Shown: piece after piece, positions 26,079 to 35,873 of the stretch
Layout of the letters: each line of letters opens with the position of its first letter
Numbering within the stretch: the first letter of the stretch is position 1
NCBI GenBank assembly: GCA_017991395.1
Contig: JAGOQQ010000007.1
Coordinates: forward strand, 1 to 52,034
Origin: Minisyncoccota bacterium
Lineage (GTDB): Bacteria; Patescibacteriota; Minisyncoccia; Phycocordibacterales; UBA9973
Reading direction: 5' to 3'
DNA: 52,034 bases
Made by a program: the position numbers and the translations under genes
Notes under the pieces: model-generated
What the model saw: only the letters and a program-made list of their open reading frames with translations
The model's database searches: none
What the model was told of the DNA's origin: nothing

Positions 26079-27761
26079 ATGACAAAAAAGCTCTTTAACA
26101 CACTGATTCTAATGGCTGGTATGGTCATGAGTTTCTCTAGTTTGGACGCTCAGCGTCCAAGTGGACACCGCTGGTATGGCGGAAATGATGGTTCAATTGA
26201 AAAATTGAGCCAAGAAATCAAAGGTAATTCCTGGTCGCAAGACTGGAATATTACCCGAGATGAAGCAGTTGGTACGTACGTGTTCAACTTGAACCAAGCA
26301 TTTAAAATGCTAGGTTCAACAAGTGAGTTAGGGATTCCCGAATTCATGCATGTATTGCAAAACAGCACGGTGCAGACATTGCCTCCGGGTACTGTCTTTA
26401 CCAACACACTGGTGAATGATGCGGGGAAACCCATCGCATTCATTGACACTGTTGGAAAAGACGGAGAAAAGTTTTTCGTCTATGTTGACGAAAAAACTGG
26501 AAGCAAAATTGCATGGGCGAAAGCCACATGCATGCAGTCAGGACTTGCTGTCTTAAAAGGCAACAATCCTGTTATTCCCACACCTGTAACTCCAACGCAA
26601 GTTGTGTATGCACAGGCGACACCTGCACCTGAAGTGAATGTCACAACAGGTGACGTACATGTTGCTCCGCCGATAGTAACTGTAGTTGATTCTGGTGATA
26701 CTTATATCACCAACAATTACAATCAATCGTCGGAGCGAGTTGGTGAACAACCTTATTACAATCAGGCACCAATTCAACAATGTGGCGGAATGGGTATGGG
26801 TATGGGTGCTGGGCTGTATGCTCAAGCATCGTTTGGATGGGGAATGCAACAACCTTTATGTAATACGTGGGGAAACTCAATGTATTATGGGCCACGAGGT
26901 GGTGGCGGGTACGTGATTCCAAGTGGTGGAGGTGGTAGTTCGACTTCGAACAACCAGCCTGTGAATGTGTATGTTGATATATATAACAATATCGACAACA
27001 CTAATACAAACACCAACACTTCAACCAACAACAACAATGTTGAGGTTCCGTTTTATCAGGACCCACACATTTACAACCCACACCCAAATCCTGGTGGTGG
27101 ACCGGTTGACCCTCCAAACGGAAACCCTCCAACAGGAGGTACTGGTACAGGTGGTGGACCCGCTGATCCGGAAAATAAACCGGTTCGTGGATATGCCACA
27201 AAAGGAGGAGGTCGACAGACCAATCCTTTTACTACACCTGCTACTGGTACAGGTCCAAGAAGTACACAAGCTTCAAGTGCAACATCTGCAAATGATGTTG
27301 CGGTAAGAAGGGGTGTAACCTCAAGTCCTACAACTGCACAAAACGCAACACCAGCATCTACTCTTAGAACCAACAATACGTTGGGACAAAGAGGAGTAAA
27401 AAATGTTGGTCCAGCACCAAGAAATGCGCCGACTACACCTACTACTCGTTCAAACGAGCAAGGAAATGGTCCGCGGACTTTCGCAAGCAGAAATGCAAAC
27501 GAGAGGCCATCGGCTGCATCTGTTGTCAGAAGTGGAAATGCGAACTCTCAACAAAGAGCTCAAAGCCAGGCGACACCACGAAACAACGGTCAGTTTAATG
27601 GCCAGCAACAACGTGCCACTCAAAACCGTTCATTTGCACAACCGAGACAACAACAAATGCAGTCTCGTCAAATGAGCAGTCCTCGCCCTGCAAACAATAT
27701 GGGTGGAAATCGGATGAGTGCTCCACGTCCAAGTGGAGCAAGTGTGGGAATGCGACGTTAG
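26079..27761 (+). CDS. Secreted low-complexity protein
   Basis: 560 residues. Signal peptide at 1-24 (ends near SLDAQRP). A folded-looking N-terminal domain (25-170) is followed by Pro/Thr/Val linkers, a Gly/Met-rich patch (about 228-300), an Asn/Thr run (about 305-325), a Gly/Pro section and a long Arg/Gln/Asn/Ser-rich tail (about 390-560) with many QQ and RNN pairs. No family recognised. The basic, Gln-rich tail could bind nucleic acid or wall polymers, but this is a guess. Strong promoter and terminator suggest high expression. Confidence 0.7.
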   Translation: MTKKLFNTLILMAGMVMSFSSLDAQRPSGHRWYGGNDGSIEKLSQEIKGNSWSQDWNITRDEAVGTYVFNLNQAFKMLGSTSELGIPEFMHVLQNSTVQTLPPGTVFTNTLVNDAGKPIAFIDTVGKDGEKFFVYVDEKTGSKIAWAKATCMQSGLAVLKGNNPVIPTPVTPTQVVYAQATPAPEVNVTTGDVHVAPPIVTVVDSGDTYITNNYNQSSERVGEQPYYNQAPIQQCGGMGMGMGAGLYAQASFGWGMQQPLCNTWGNSMYYGPRGGGGYVIPSGGGGSSTSNNQPVNVYVDIYNNIDNTNTNTNTSTNNNNVEVPFYQDPHIYNPHPNPGGGPVDPPNGNPPTGGTGTGGGPADPENKPVRGYATKGGGRQTNPFTTPATGTGPRSTQASSATSANDVAVRRGVTSSPTTAQNATPASTLRTNNTLGQRGVKNVGPAPRNAPTTPTTRSNEQGNGPRTFASRNANERPSAASVVRSGNANSQQRAQSQATPRNNGQFNGQQQRATQNRSFAQPRQQQMQSRQMSSPRPANNMGGNRMSAPRPSGASVGMRR

Positions 27762-27771
27762 AATTAGTTCT

Positions 27772-27812
27772 TTAGAAGGGATCCTTATCCGAAGGATTCG
27801 GATCCCTTTCAT
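27772..27812 (+). terminator. Terminator
   Basis: GAAGGGATCC arm paired with GGATCCCTTTC, followed by a short T run, after the secreted protein gene. Confidence 0.7.
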
Positions 27813-27891
27813 TTTTAAGTGCTTAATACATGTTGAGCCTTTAAAAATGTACGGGAGACGTACAGAAATTATAAATTGTGAATAAAATTTT

Positions 27892-30177
27892 ATGAAAAAT
27901 ATTACAAAAACAAAATCATATGTAGGTACACTCGCGATTGTTTTCTTCGCGATTTTCGGAGTATCTATGGTGTCTGCTGATACTGCAAATACAGCATTCA
28001 ACACAGATCCTCAGGATCGTGCCACTGTGCGTGTGTCAAACTATACCCAAAATCCTGGGTCAACAGCATGTTGGTCAACAGCGATTCCGGGTACAAGTCC
28101 TCAAACAGGATGTAACAACCAAACTCTCCAAGCAGGAGATCTTGTGTCAGTTGCAATTTATTATCACAATACTGGTTCTGCTTTTGCAGACAATACGCGT
28201 GTGAAGCTCAATAGCCCAAGTGGTACAAGCACTTCACATTCATTTTCTGGTGGCGTACTTGCAAACAATGCATCGTACAAATCAGGGTCGTCAACAGTAA
28301 ACATTTCAAGTGCACAATCACTTACGTATCAATCATGTTTTTGGTATCCAAACCAAACACAAGCAGCACAAAACTGTCCAAATTCTGGACAAGATGTGTT
28401 TACTTCAAGTGGGTTGTCAATCGGAAATGTTGCACCGGGATGGGCATCACAGGGTTCTGTGGTGATTCGATTTCGAGTAAGTAACAATACAACTCCACCA
28501 CCATCAACATACGAATGTAATGATGGACAAGACAATGATGGAGATGGAGATACGGACTATCCAGCAGACAATGGATGTACATCGTCTTCTGACAACTCAG
28601 AAAATTCTGATGGAAACAACAATGGTGGTGCGTCTCCCGACGTGGATACTCGTCCTGCGACAGATGTAAACAAATACACTGCACGCATGAATGGTTTTAT
28701 TGATGCGAACAATACGTACGCATACTACTGGTTTGAATACGGAGAAAACTCTTTTTCAAGCCGAACAGCTGATACGTCAGCTGCATATGGAAGTTCATAT
28801 ACAACTTTTTACCTTACTGGCCTAAATGATGGGACAGAATACAAATATCAATTGTGTGCAAAAAATTCAAATACTTCACGAGTATGTGGAGGAGTTGAAT
28901 ACTTTACTACTATTGATGATGGTGGAAATGGAGGAGGTGGAAGTTCAGATGATCATCCAGATGTCACCACTCTCTCTGCGGACGACATAGACGAAGACTC
29001 TGCAACACTTCAAGGAGAAGCAGATCCAAACGGTGATGCACTCACACAAGTATGGTTTGAGTACGGAGAAGACGAAGATGATCTAGATGAAACTACATAC
29101 GTCTCATCATCAGACTACGATGATAACGAAGATGAAGATACAGTAGACTTCGATAAGAAGATCACTGGTCTTGATGAAGATACAAAGTACTACTTCCGAG
29201 CCTGTGCAGAAAACTCAGAAGGAGAAGACTGTGGAAGTATCAGATCATTTACTACAGATGAAGATGGTGGAAATAATAATGATGACGAAAACAACGAACC
29301 ATCAGTTTCTACAACACCTGCAACATCTGTTGGTACAACATATGCTCGACTAAACGGAATTGTTGATACTGGAAATGATGATGACACACAAGCGTGGTTT
29401 GAATGGGGAACAAATACAAGTACTTCATTCGATACAAACAAAATTGACGCTATCGATGCATCACGAATCGGAGACGATACATATGCATACGGAATCACAA
29501 TCACAAATCTTTCACCAAACACACTTTATTATTTCCGTGCAATCGCCGAAAATGATGAAGGAGATGATACTGGTTCAATCTATTCATTCCGAACACTCCC
29601 AGAATCTACACCTGTCCAACCTACAATCGTGTACAACACAATCGTAAGTGGCGGTTCAGGAACTGGTCAGTCGCTCATTATGCTTGAAATCGAATCTCGA
29701 GATTCTACTGTCACACCAGGTGATCGTATCTCATACACAGTTCGATACGAAAACATTAGTGGAAAAGAATTGAGAGACACAGTCCTCAATATCAAATTCC
29801 CAAATGATATCGATTTCATTGATTCAGATGAAGGAGAATATTCTGTACGAGACAACGAGCTTACGCTTGACCTTGGAACACTCTCACCAGGTGAATCAGA
29901 TGAGTTTGATATCGAAGTACGTGTCTCACAAGATGCTACTATCGGAGATCTTCTCACAACAAGTGCGACAATGGCATTCACGACACCATCAGGTGCTCAA
30001 GAAGACGCTGTTGCATACGCACTTCATGATGTGGTTCGTGGAAGTTCACTCGCAGGCCTCGCATTGTTTGGCTTCGATGGATTTTTCCCATCATCACTCA
30101 TTGGATGGTTGATACTTATTCTTCTTGTGGTTGCGATTGTCGTAATCACTCGACGAGCATTTCGACCTCGAGTTTAA
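27892..30177 (+). CDS. Multi-domain cell-surface protein with C-terminal anchor
   Basis: 761 residues. Signal peptide (about 8-29), a beta-rich N-terminal domain, an acidic Cys motif (YECNDGQDNDGDGDTDYPAD...CTSSSD), three repeated fibronectin-like modules sharing Y-x-RF/WFEYG...L-x-x-x-T-x-Y-x-F/Y-R-A patterns (about 260-340, 360-455, 470-560), a DUF11-like module (about 590-690), and a hydrophobic helix with basic tail (GWLILILL...RRAFRPRV). The layout is that of a surface-layer or adhesin protein held by a C-terminal membrane helix. Likely involved in host contact; not shown. Confidence 0.75.
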   Translation: MKNITKTKSYVGTLAIVFFAIFGVSMVSADTANTAFNTDPQDRATVRVSNYTQNPGSTACWSTAIPGTSPQTGCNNQTLQAGDLVSVAIYYHNTGSAFADNTRVKLNSPSGTSTSHSFSGGVLANNASYKSGSSTVNISSAQSLTYQSCFWYPNQTQAAQNCPNSGQDVFTSSGLSIGNVAPGWASQGSVVIRFRVSNNTTPPPSTYECNDGQDNDGDGDTDYPADNGCTSSSDNSENSDGNNNGGASPDVDTRPATDVNKYTARMNGFIDANNTYAYYWFEYGENSFSSRTADTSAAYGSSYTTFYLTGLNDGTEYKYQLCAKNSNTSRVCGGVEYFTTIDDGGNGGGGSSDDHPDVTTLSADDIDEDSATLQGEADPNGDALTQVWFEYGEDEDDLDETTYVSSSDYDDNEDEDTVDFDKKITGLDEDTKYYFRACAENSEGEDCGSIRSFTTDEDGGNNNDDENNEPSVSTTPATSVGTTYARLNGIVDTGNDDDTQAWFEWGTNTSTSFDTNKIDAIDASRIGDDTYAYGITITNLSPNTLYYFRAIAENDEGDDTGSIYSFRTLPESTPVQPTIVYNTIVSGGSGTGQSLIMLEIESRDSTVTPGDRISYTVRYENISGKELRDTVLNIKFPNDIDFIDSDEGEYSVRDNELTLDLGTLSPGESDEFDIEVRVSQDATIGDLLTTSATMAFTTPSGAQEDAVAYALHDVVRGSSLAGLALFGFDGFFPSSLIGWLILILLVVAIVVITRRAFRPRV

Positions 30178-30183
30178 TAGCTC

Positions 30184-30218
30184 ACACAAAAAACCCCGCA
30201 CTATGCGGGGTTTTTTGT
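30184..30218. terminator. Rho-independent terminator
   Basis: AAAAAACCCCGCA and TGCGGGGTTTTTT arms with a CTA loop after the surface-protein gene. Confidence 0.9.
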
Positions 30219-30237
30219 TTTGTGGTACAGTCGTCTT

Positions 30238-30690
30238 ATGGAAAGAATCTACAAAGAAAATGAGCTCTCAGAAATTGCTTCGTATATAAAAAATGAGGTA
30301 GCTTCGTGTGATGTTTCGAGTGCAGTACTCGTGACATTTTCTGGCGACCTTGGTGCAGGGAAGACTACACTTATACAAGAAATAGCCCGACAATTTGGTA
30401 TACAAGACACCGTCATTTCTCCAACATATGTGATCATGAAAAAGTACGACATTTCACAAGGTGGAAAGTTTGAAAACCTGATCCATATTGATGCCTACAG
30501 AATTGAAAGTGAGGATGAGCTAGGGAATATTGGCTGGAATGAGTATATGGCAAACTCCAAAAATCTCATATTTGTAGAATGGCCAGAGCGTGTTCCAATA
30601 CATACCAAAAATCCAACTCTGCATATCACACTCACACATCACAATGATGATTCGCGCAAGATAGCCATCGTTAGGTATACTGATAAGTAA
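30238..30690 (+). CDS. tsaE: tRNA t6A biosynthesis ATPase TsaE
   Basis: 150 residues. P-loop GDLGAGKTTL near 35-44, SPTYVIMKKYD, HIDAYRI and FVEWPERV motifs are those of TsaE, which with TsaB/D/C makes the t6A37 modification on ANN-decoding tRNAs such as the tRNA-Lys in this window. ATG follows TACAGT by 6 bases. The stop overlaps the polA start (TAATG). Confidence 0.95.
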   Translation: MERIYKENELSEIASYIKNEVASCDVSSAVLVTFSGDLGAGKTTLIQEIARQFGIQDTVISPTYVIMKKYDISQGGKFENLIHIDAYRIESEDELGNIGWNEYMANSKNLIFVEWPERVPIHTKNPTLHITLTHHNDDSRKIAIVRYTDK

Positions 30691-33068
30691 TGGCAAACAA
30701 AGACCGCAAAACCCTCGTGCTTCTCGACTCTCATGCAATTATTCATCGTGCGTACCACGCGCTTCCTCAGTTTATGTCGTCAAAAGGTGTACCCACAGGT
30801 GCACTCTATGGTGTGTCGACAATGTTGATGAAAATTATTTCTGATTTGAAACCAGAATATATTGTGGCGTGTTACGATCTTCCGCAGAAAACTTTTCGTC
30901 ACGAAGCATATGACGGATATAAGGCAAAAAGAGTACAGGCAGATGACGCACTCATTTCACAACTCAAAGAATCAAGAAATATTTTCAATGCATTTCATAT
31001 TCCAATGTATGACGCTCCTGGATTTGAAGCAGACGACATGCTCGGCACTATTGTGTCACAGGTGTTAGAAAAAGAAAAAAATATTGATATCATAATCGCT
31101 TCGGGAGATATGGACACTCTTCAGCTGGTTACTGGTGACAGAGTTAAAGTGTTTACTTTAAAAAAGGGAATCAACGACACAATTCTTTATGATGAAAAAA
31201 GTGTTGTTGAGAGATTTGGATTTTCTCCAAAACTACTCGTGGATTACAAAGGGCTTCGAGGCGACCCATCAGACAACATCATTGGCGTGAAAGGCATTGG
31301 TGAGAAAACAGCGACGACACTCATCACAACATTTGGCACAGTGGAAAGTATTTTTAAGGCACTCAAAAAAAATGACCCAAAACTAAAAGAAGCGGGAATT
31401 ACAGAACGTGTAAAAAGTCTGCTTCTTGAAAATGAAGAAGAAGCACTTTTTTCAAAAACACTCGCGACAATCAGGCATGATGCACCGATTTCATTTGTGG
31501 TGCCATCACCATTTCGTGAGCATTTAGATGTCTCAAAGGTAGAAGCACTTTTTCGTGAATACGAATTTAAAAGTCTTGTATCAAAAGTTTCATCAATCAA
31601 AAACGGCGGCGCAGTAAAAAATGACGAGCCAGAAGAAGTGGCGGTGAGTACTCCTGAAATGTTGCCGAGTGATCACACAGAGCTATCTCTTATGATGTGG
31701 CTTTCTAATTCAGACAAGACAGGAATCACTCCTGCTGATATTTTTGCGTACACAAAGACAAGTGATGTAGATTCTGCGCGAACTGTATTACTCGACGAAC
31801 TTAAGTCTAAAGAGTTGATGTATGTATATGAACATATCGAATCCCCACTCATGCCAGTCATTCGCAAAATGGAGGAAGTGGGAATTGCGGTAGACGTTCC
31901 GTACTTGCAGGAGTTGGGTTCAAAATACCACATAGAGCTTACACGATACGAGAAAAAAATATGGGAATATGCGGGCAGAGAGTTCAATATCAATTCACCA
32001 AAACAACTCGGCGAAATACTTTTTGATGAAATGATGCTCACCGCAAAAGGGTTGAAAAAAACAGAAGGCGGTGCGCGTTCGACACGAGAAAGTGAGCTTG
32101 AAAAACTCAAAGACAGTCACCCTATTATTGAAGAGATATTTCGTTATCGTGAACTTCAAAAACTTCTTTCAACCTACATCGACACACTTCCCGCTCTCGT
32201 CTCCGATGATGGGCGTCTTCATGCACGTTTCAATCAAGCAGGTACGACCACTGGACGTTTTTCTTCATCCGATCCAAATCTCCAAAACATTCCGGTCAAA
32301 ACCGAGCTCGGCAAAAAAATTCGAGATGCCTTTGTTGCACAAAAAGGGTTTGAGCTTGTGTCGTTCGATTATTCTCAGATTGAATTACGAATAGCCGCAC
32401 TGCTTTCTCAAGATGAATTCCTGACACAGGTGTTTGCGGATGGCAAAGATGTTCATAGTGCGGTTGCGATGAAAGTGTTTGGTGTGTCAGAAGGTGATGT
32501 CACCCAAGAAATGCGACGTCGTGCAAAAGTGATCAACTTCGGAATTTTGTACGGCATGGGAGTCAATGCGCTCAAGGATGCACTTGGAACTGACAGAAAA
32601 GAAGCACAGATTTTTTATGACAATTACTTTGAACAATTTCCAAAAATCGAAGGGTATTTGGATGGTGTTATTGAGGAAGTAAAAAATAATGGATACACTA
32701 CCACACTGTTTGGTCGACGCAGATATTTTCCAGGAATTCGTTCACCACTTCCATTTATCAAAGCTATGGCAGAGCGAATGGCTATCAACGCGCCGATTCA
32801 GGGAACAAGTGCAGATTTGATTAAGATAGCAATACTTCGCGTAGATGAATATTTAACAAAACACAAATTGCATGATTCTGTTCGGCTTGTTCTTCAGGTT
32901 CATGATGAATTGGTGTTTGAGGTCAAAAAAGATGTCGAACAAAAGATTCTTGATGATGTCGTCGAAATAATGAAAAAATGTATTCCGGGTGAGTTTCTAA
33001 AAAACAAAAAAAATGTTCCACTCGATGTGCATATGGTAAAAGGCAACAATTGGGGTGAATTAAAATAG
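30690..33068 (+). CDS. polA: DNA polymerase I, 3'-5' exonuclease domain mostly absent
   Basis: 792 residues. The 5' nuclease domain (about 1-290) carries FEADDMLGT, SGDMDTLQL and GDPSDNIIGVKGIGEKTA. The polymerase domain carries motif A (SFDYSQIELRI), motif B (RRRAKVINFGILYGMG) and motif C (QVHDELVFEV). Between them only ~90 residues remain, retaining the C-terminal part (WLSNSDKTGITPADIFAY) but none of the DEDD acidic motifs of the proofreading domain. So it should process Okazaki fragments and fill gaps without proofreading. Confidence 0.95.
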   Translation: MANKDRKTLVLLDSHAIIHRAYHALPQFMSSKGVPTGALYGVSTMLMKIISDLKPEYIVACYDLPQKTFRHEAYDGYKAKRVQADDALISQLKESRNIFNAFHIPMYDAPGFEADDMLGTIVSQVLEKEKNIDIIIASGDMDTLQLVTGDRVKVFTLKKGINDTILYDEKSVVERFGFSPKLLVDYKGLRGDPSDNIIGVKGIGEKTATTLITTFGTVESIFKALKKNDPKLKEAGITERVKSLLLENEEEALFSKTLATIRHDAPISFVVPSPFREHLDVSKVEALFREYEFKSLVSKVSSIKNGGAVKNDEPEEVAVSTPEMLPSDHTELSLMMWLSNSDKTGITPADIFAYTKTSDVDSARTVLLDELKSKELMYVYEHIESPLMPVIRKMEEVGIAVDVPYLQELGSKYHIELTRYEKKIWEYAGREFNINSPKQLGEILFDEMMLTAKGLKKTEGGARSTRESELEKLKDSHPIIEEIFRYRELQKLLSTYIDTLPALVSDDGRLHARFNQAGTTTGRFSSSDPNLQNIPVKTELGKKIRDAFVAQKGFELVSFDYSQIELRIAALLSQDEFLTQVFADGKDVHSAVAMKVFGVSEGDVTQEMRRRAKVINFGILYGMGVNALKDALGTDRKEAQIFYDNYFEQFPKIEGYLDGVIEEVKNNGYTTTLFGRRRYFPGIRSPLPFIKAMAERMAINAPIQGTSADLIKIAILRVDEYLTKHKLHDSVRLVLQVHDELVFEVKKDVEQKILDDVVEIMKKCIPGEFLKNKKNVPLDVHMVKGNNWGELK

Positions 33069-33138
33069 GTGACACACTATCTTGGCAGGGAAGTGCTTCT
33101 ATGTACTCACGCGTCGCCAAAAGGTATACTATAGCTAT

Positions 33139-33648
33139 ATGGAAAACAACAACCAGACTCCACAATCTCAAAAAAACATGGGTGCTCACACAAAGACCGT
33201 ACACTATGTGCTTGCAAAATCGTACTTCCTCTTTTTTGTCGCGGTGCTTGTGGGTATGTTTTTGGATGTTCTGTACCCACTCCAAATTAGTGCAAACAAT
33301 CCACCAGTACTCCTTGGAGGAGTTATGATATTGCTTGGAACATTTGTGATTGCGTGGGCACAAAAAACATCACGTGCTGGTGCGACCGAAAGAAAAGACA
33401 ATACCGAGACTCTCACACACGAACATTTTCTCCAAGGTCCATACAAATATCTTCGAAGTCCAACACATGCAGGACTCACACTTTTGGTGGTTGGATACGG
33501 ACTACTTTCAAATGAGCTTTTTGTGGTGCTGACCACTATTGTGTTTGCGGTTATCAGCAGAGTTGTGTATGTTGCACGCCAAGAAAAAATGCTTGAAGAT
33601 AAATATGGTGATTCATACAAAGAGTACAAGAACAAAGTAAAAATGTAA
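33139..33648 (+). CDS. Isoprenylcysteine carboxyl methyltransferase-like membrane protein
   Basis: 169 residues with about four membrane segments and the ICMT/PEMT-type signature GPYKYLRSPTHAGL and the C-terminal RQEKMLEDKYGDSYKEYKNKV. Such enzymes use S-adenosylmethionine to methylate lipids or carboxyl groups in the membrane. True substrate unknown. ATG 33139 is 8 bases after TATACT, so the upstream in-frame start at 33082 is not used. The holA-like gene begins 3 bases after the stop. Confidence 0.8.
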   Translation: MENNNQTPQSQKNMGAHTKTVHYVLAKSYFLFFVAVLVGMFLDVLYPLQISANNPPVLLGGVMILLGTFVIAWAQKTSRAGATERKDNTETLTHEHFLQGPYKYLRSPTHAGLTLLVVGYGLLSNELFVVLTTIVFAVISRVVYVARQEKMLEDKYGDSYKEYKNKVKM

Positions 33649-33651
33649 TTT

Positions 33652-34356
33652 ATGATCCTAATACTTACTGGAAACAATCAACACGAAAAACAAAAAGAAA
33701 TACAATCACTACTTTCAAAAAATGGGGGCAGTGATTCTTTTTTAACACTCACGTACAGCGATGATCAAGACATTGGAATTCTCGAGCAATCAATTCGCTC
33801 AGAAGATATTTTTGGTAAACCACTTTTTTTGAAAATAAGCCACGATGACATCAAGGTACTTTTCGATGTACTCAAAAACCCTCTTTCACGATTTGTTGAT
33901 TCAAAAGATATTTGTGTTGTTGATACACCATCACTTACAAAACCAGAAAAAACTTTTTTTGAAAAGTACAACTCAACAACAAAAGATTTCACGCTCATAA
34001 AAAGAAAAGAGTCACCACTTGTGTTTGTGTTGACCGATGCACTCATAAAGAAAGACAAAAAAAATGCGTGGATAGTATTTCAAAAACTTATTGATCAAAA
34101 CACTGCACCCGAAGAAATTCATGGTGCACTGTGGTGGCAGTGGAAGACACTTGCACTCGTATCAAGTAAGGAAAAAAATATCGCAAAGAAAACTATGTCA
34201 CCGTATGTGTTTTCAAAAAGTGAATCAGCACTACGAAATTTTTCCGAGTCAGATATTTTGAAAGACATACATTCTTTAATGCACATGTTTCAAGAATCCA
34301 GGCGCGGAAAAAAAGACTTGTTTCATCAATTGGAAATATTTATACTTAGTCATTAA
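33652..34356 (+). CDS. holA: DNA polymerase III delta subunit-like protein
   Basis: 234 residues, shorter than typical HolA (~330). The N-terminal strand MILILTGNN, the SEDIFGKPLFLKIS segment, and the C-terminal helical domain with DALIKKDKKNAWIVFQKLI and EEIHGALWWQWKTLALV are delta-like. No intact P-loop, as expected for delta. It would open the beta clamp during loading. The call rests on the general pattern. Confidence 0.7.
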   Translation: MILILTGNNQHEKQKEIQSLLSKNGGSDSFLTLTYSDDQDIGILEQSIRSEDIFGKPLFLKISHDDIKVLFDVLKNPLSRFVDSKDICVVDTPSLTKPEKTFFEKYNSTTKDFTLIKRKESPLVFVLTDALIKKDKKNAWIVFQKLIDQNTAPEEIHGALWWQWKTLALVSSKEKNIAKKTMSPYVFSKSESALRNFSESDILKDIHSLMHMFQESRRGKKDLFHQLEIFILSH

Positions 34357-34385
34357 AATCACCGACACATGTGTCGGTGATTTTT
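34357..34385. terminator. Terminator after holA-like gene
   Basis: AAAATCACCGACACA and TGTGTCGGTGATTTT arms form a perfect hairpin followed by TTTCTTG. Confidence 0.85.
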
Positions 34386-34744
34386 TCTTGCAATGAAATA
34401 AAAAAAGACCCTGCGTGCATCACGAGAGTTTTTGTGTGGTGCAGGCAGAGCCTTATGGTTGTCTCAGAGATGAGACGAGAATGCGAGTTGGTGTTTTATT
34501 TTTGGTTGTGTTCACAGAAAGAACAGAGTAACGATGACGATGTGGTCATCAATAAAGAACAAATGGTTTGCGAAAAGACTTTTCGTTTTAATGATCAAAT
34601 TATCTCTTGATCGAGAGTTGAAAAGTGTTGTGCAAGATCCTCTTGACTTAAGTATCGCATACTCACAGATTGGTGCAAGGTGATTTTTGGGGAAAACAAA
34701 AGTGAACTACACGGTTATCAAAAAACCCTTGTAATACAAGGGTT
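34386..34744 (-). ncRNA. Possible structured RNA region, low confidence
   Basis: A 360-base gap with no credible gene. On the minus strand it contains several short perfect hairpins (CGAAAAG/CTTTTCG, GATGAC/GTCATC, GTCTCA/TGAGAC) and ends with a GC hairpin (CCTGCACC...GCAGG) followed by GTCTTTTTTTATTT at about 34395-34408, a convincing terminator. A weak promoter, TTGCAC with GATACT, may lie near 34650-34680. yibE's own terminator at 34722-34746 separates it from the upstream gene. No known RNA family was recognised. Confidence 0.4.
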
Positions 34745-34746
34745 TT
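34722..34746 (-). terminator. Terminator of the YibE/F-like gene
   Basis: AAAACCCTTGTA and TACAAGGGTTTT arms overlap the last codon region of the gene on the minus strand. Confidence 0.75.
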
Positions 34747-35872
34747 AATGGTGGTGATGATGAGAGTGAGAGGAGTGTGTGCGAGTGATTGGTCTGCCTA
34801 CAAGCATTTGCGTTGAGATAAATGTAGTCAGAGGTACGGCGAGTATCACACCAATTGAGCCGATAACAATACGTATTATTTCGGTGGCAAATATTTCACG
34901 ATTGATAATCATACCAAATGGAAGATTTGTTGCGTGTACAAAAAATAAAAGTAGTGGCAGTGCGGCACCCACATATGCGATCGCGAGTGTGTCGACAAGT
35001 GCGCCGATATGTTCACGTCCGATTCTTAAAACTTTTTTGTAGACTTCTTTTTTTGTGAGTTTTGGATTGGTCGCATAAATTTCTTCTACGGCAATCGCTT
35101 GACTGATTGATGCATCATAGAGAGTTCCAAGTAGTCCGATCAAAATAGCACCGAGCAGTAGTCCAGAAAAATCAAGTGTTCCACCCGTGTTGAAATTGAG
35201 ATAGATTGCTTCCTCGTCCGCAAAGCCAGTGAGTCGTGTTGACTCTACTGCAGTGGTCGCAAGAATTCCGGTGATGACAATCGTGAGAATCATTCCGATG
35301 ACTGCAGTGGTGGTGGTGCGATTGAATCCGTGAGTTATGTATGAACCCAAAATTATAATGAGTGACGATACGCCAATCGACAGAAGTACAGGAGAGATGC
35401 CACTGAGGAGTCCAGGAAGTAATACATAAAAAATAAGTGCAAGACTTCCTACAAGACTTACCAATCCTCGCACGCCTTGTTTCCCACCGAAAATAATTGT
35501 TACCAAAATAAAAAGCGCAACAAAAAATATAATTGATTTTAGTCTGTATGGATCCGACACAGAAAATATTTCCGTCCCATTCGTGCGAACAGTGTGGTTG
35601 AGGAAAAATGTTTCTCCTTGTTCGAGTTGCACGTAGTCATTTTCAAACGTAGTAATGAATCCTTTTTTGTCGCCATTGATAATTTCAACCTGAATTATTT
35701 GAGTGGGATTTTCTACTTTTGTTGCAGCAATTTCTTGTGATCCTTTTGAAACAATTTTGATAACATGTGCTTTGTACGTCGTGGTCGTGTCTTCGACGAG
35801 TTCTTGGGCATGTAATGCCACCGGCAGAATAAAGACGAGCAAAAAAATAATAGTCGCGAAAAACTTTTTCAT
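34745..35872 (-). CDS. YibE/F-like membrane protein with His-rich tail
   Basis: 375 residues with a signal-like N-terminus (ends near ALHAQ), an extracytoplasmic ~100-residue domain, and about seven to eight membrane helices with the conserved GLLGTLYDASISQA and GREHIGALVDTLAIAYVGAALPLL segments of the YibE/F family. Function of the family is not well established. The tail THSSHSHHHHH is a natural metal-binding-looking cluster. Start ATG 35872 is after an in-frame upstream start that overlaps the dsbB end. Last gene of a minus-strand run with dsbB and the thioredoxin-like gene. Confidence 0.8.
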   Translation of the reverse strand: MKKFFATIIFLLVFILPVALHAQELVEDTTTTYKAHVIKIVSKGSQEIAATKVENPTQIIQVEIINGDKKGFITTFENDYVQLEQGETFFLNHTVRTNGTEIFSVSDPYRLKSIIFFVALFILVTIIFGGKQGVRGLVSLVGSLALIFYVLLPGLLSGISPVLLSIGVSSLIIILGSYITHGFNRTTTTAVIGMILTIVITGILATTAVESTRLTGFADEEAIYLNFNTGGTLDFSGLLLGAILIGLLGTLYDASISQAIAVEEIYATNPKLTKKEVYKKVLRIGREHIGALVDTLAIAYVGAALPLLLFFVHATNLPFGMIINREIFATEIIRIVIGSIGVILAVPLTTFISTQMLVGRPITRTHSSHSHHHHH

Positions 35873-35873
35873 A

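Noticed and set aside
34371-34610. 79-codon ORF after the holA-like gene
   Set aside because: It starts inside the terminator hairpin and has no recognisable protein character.
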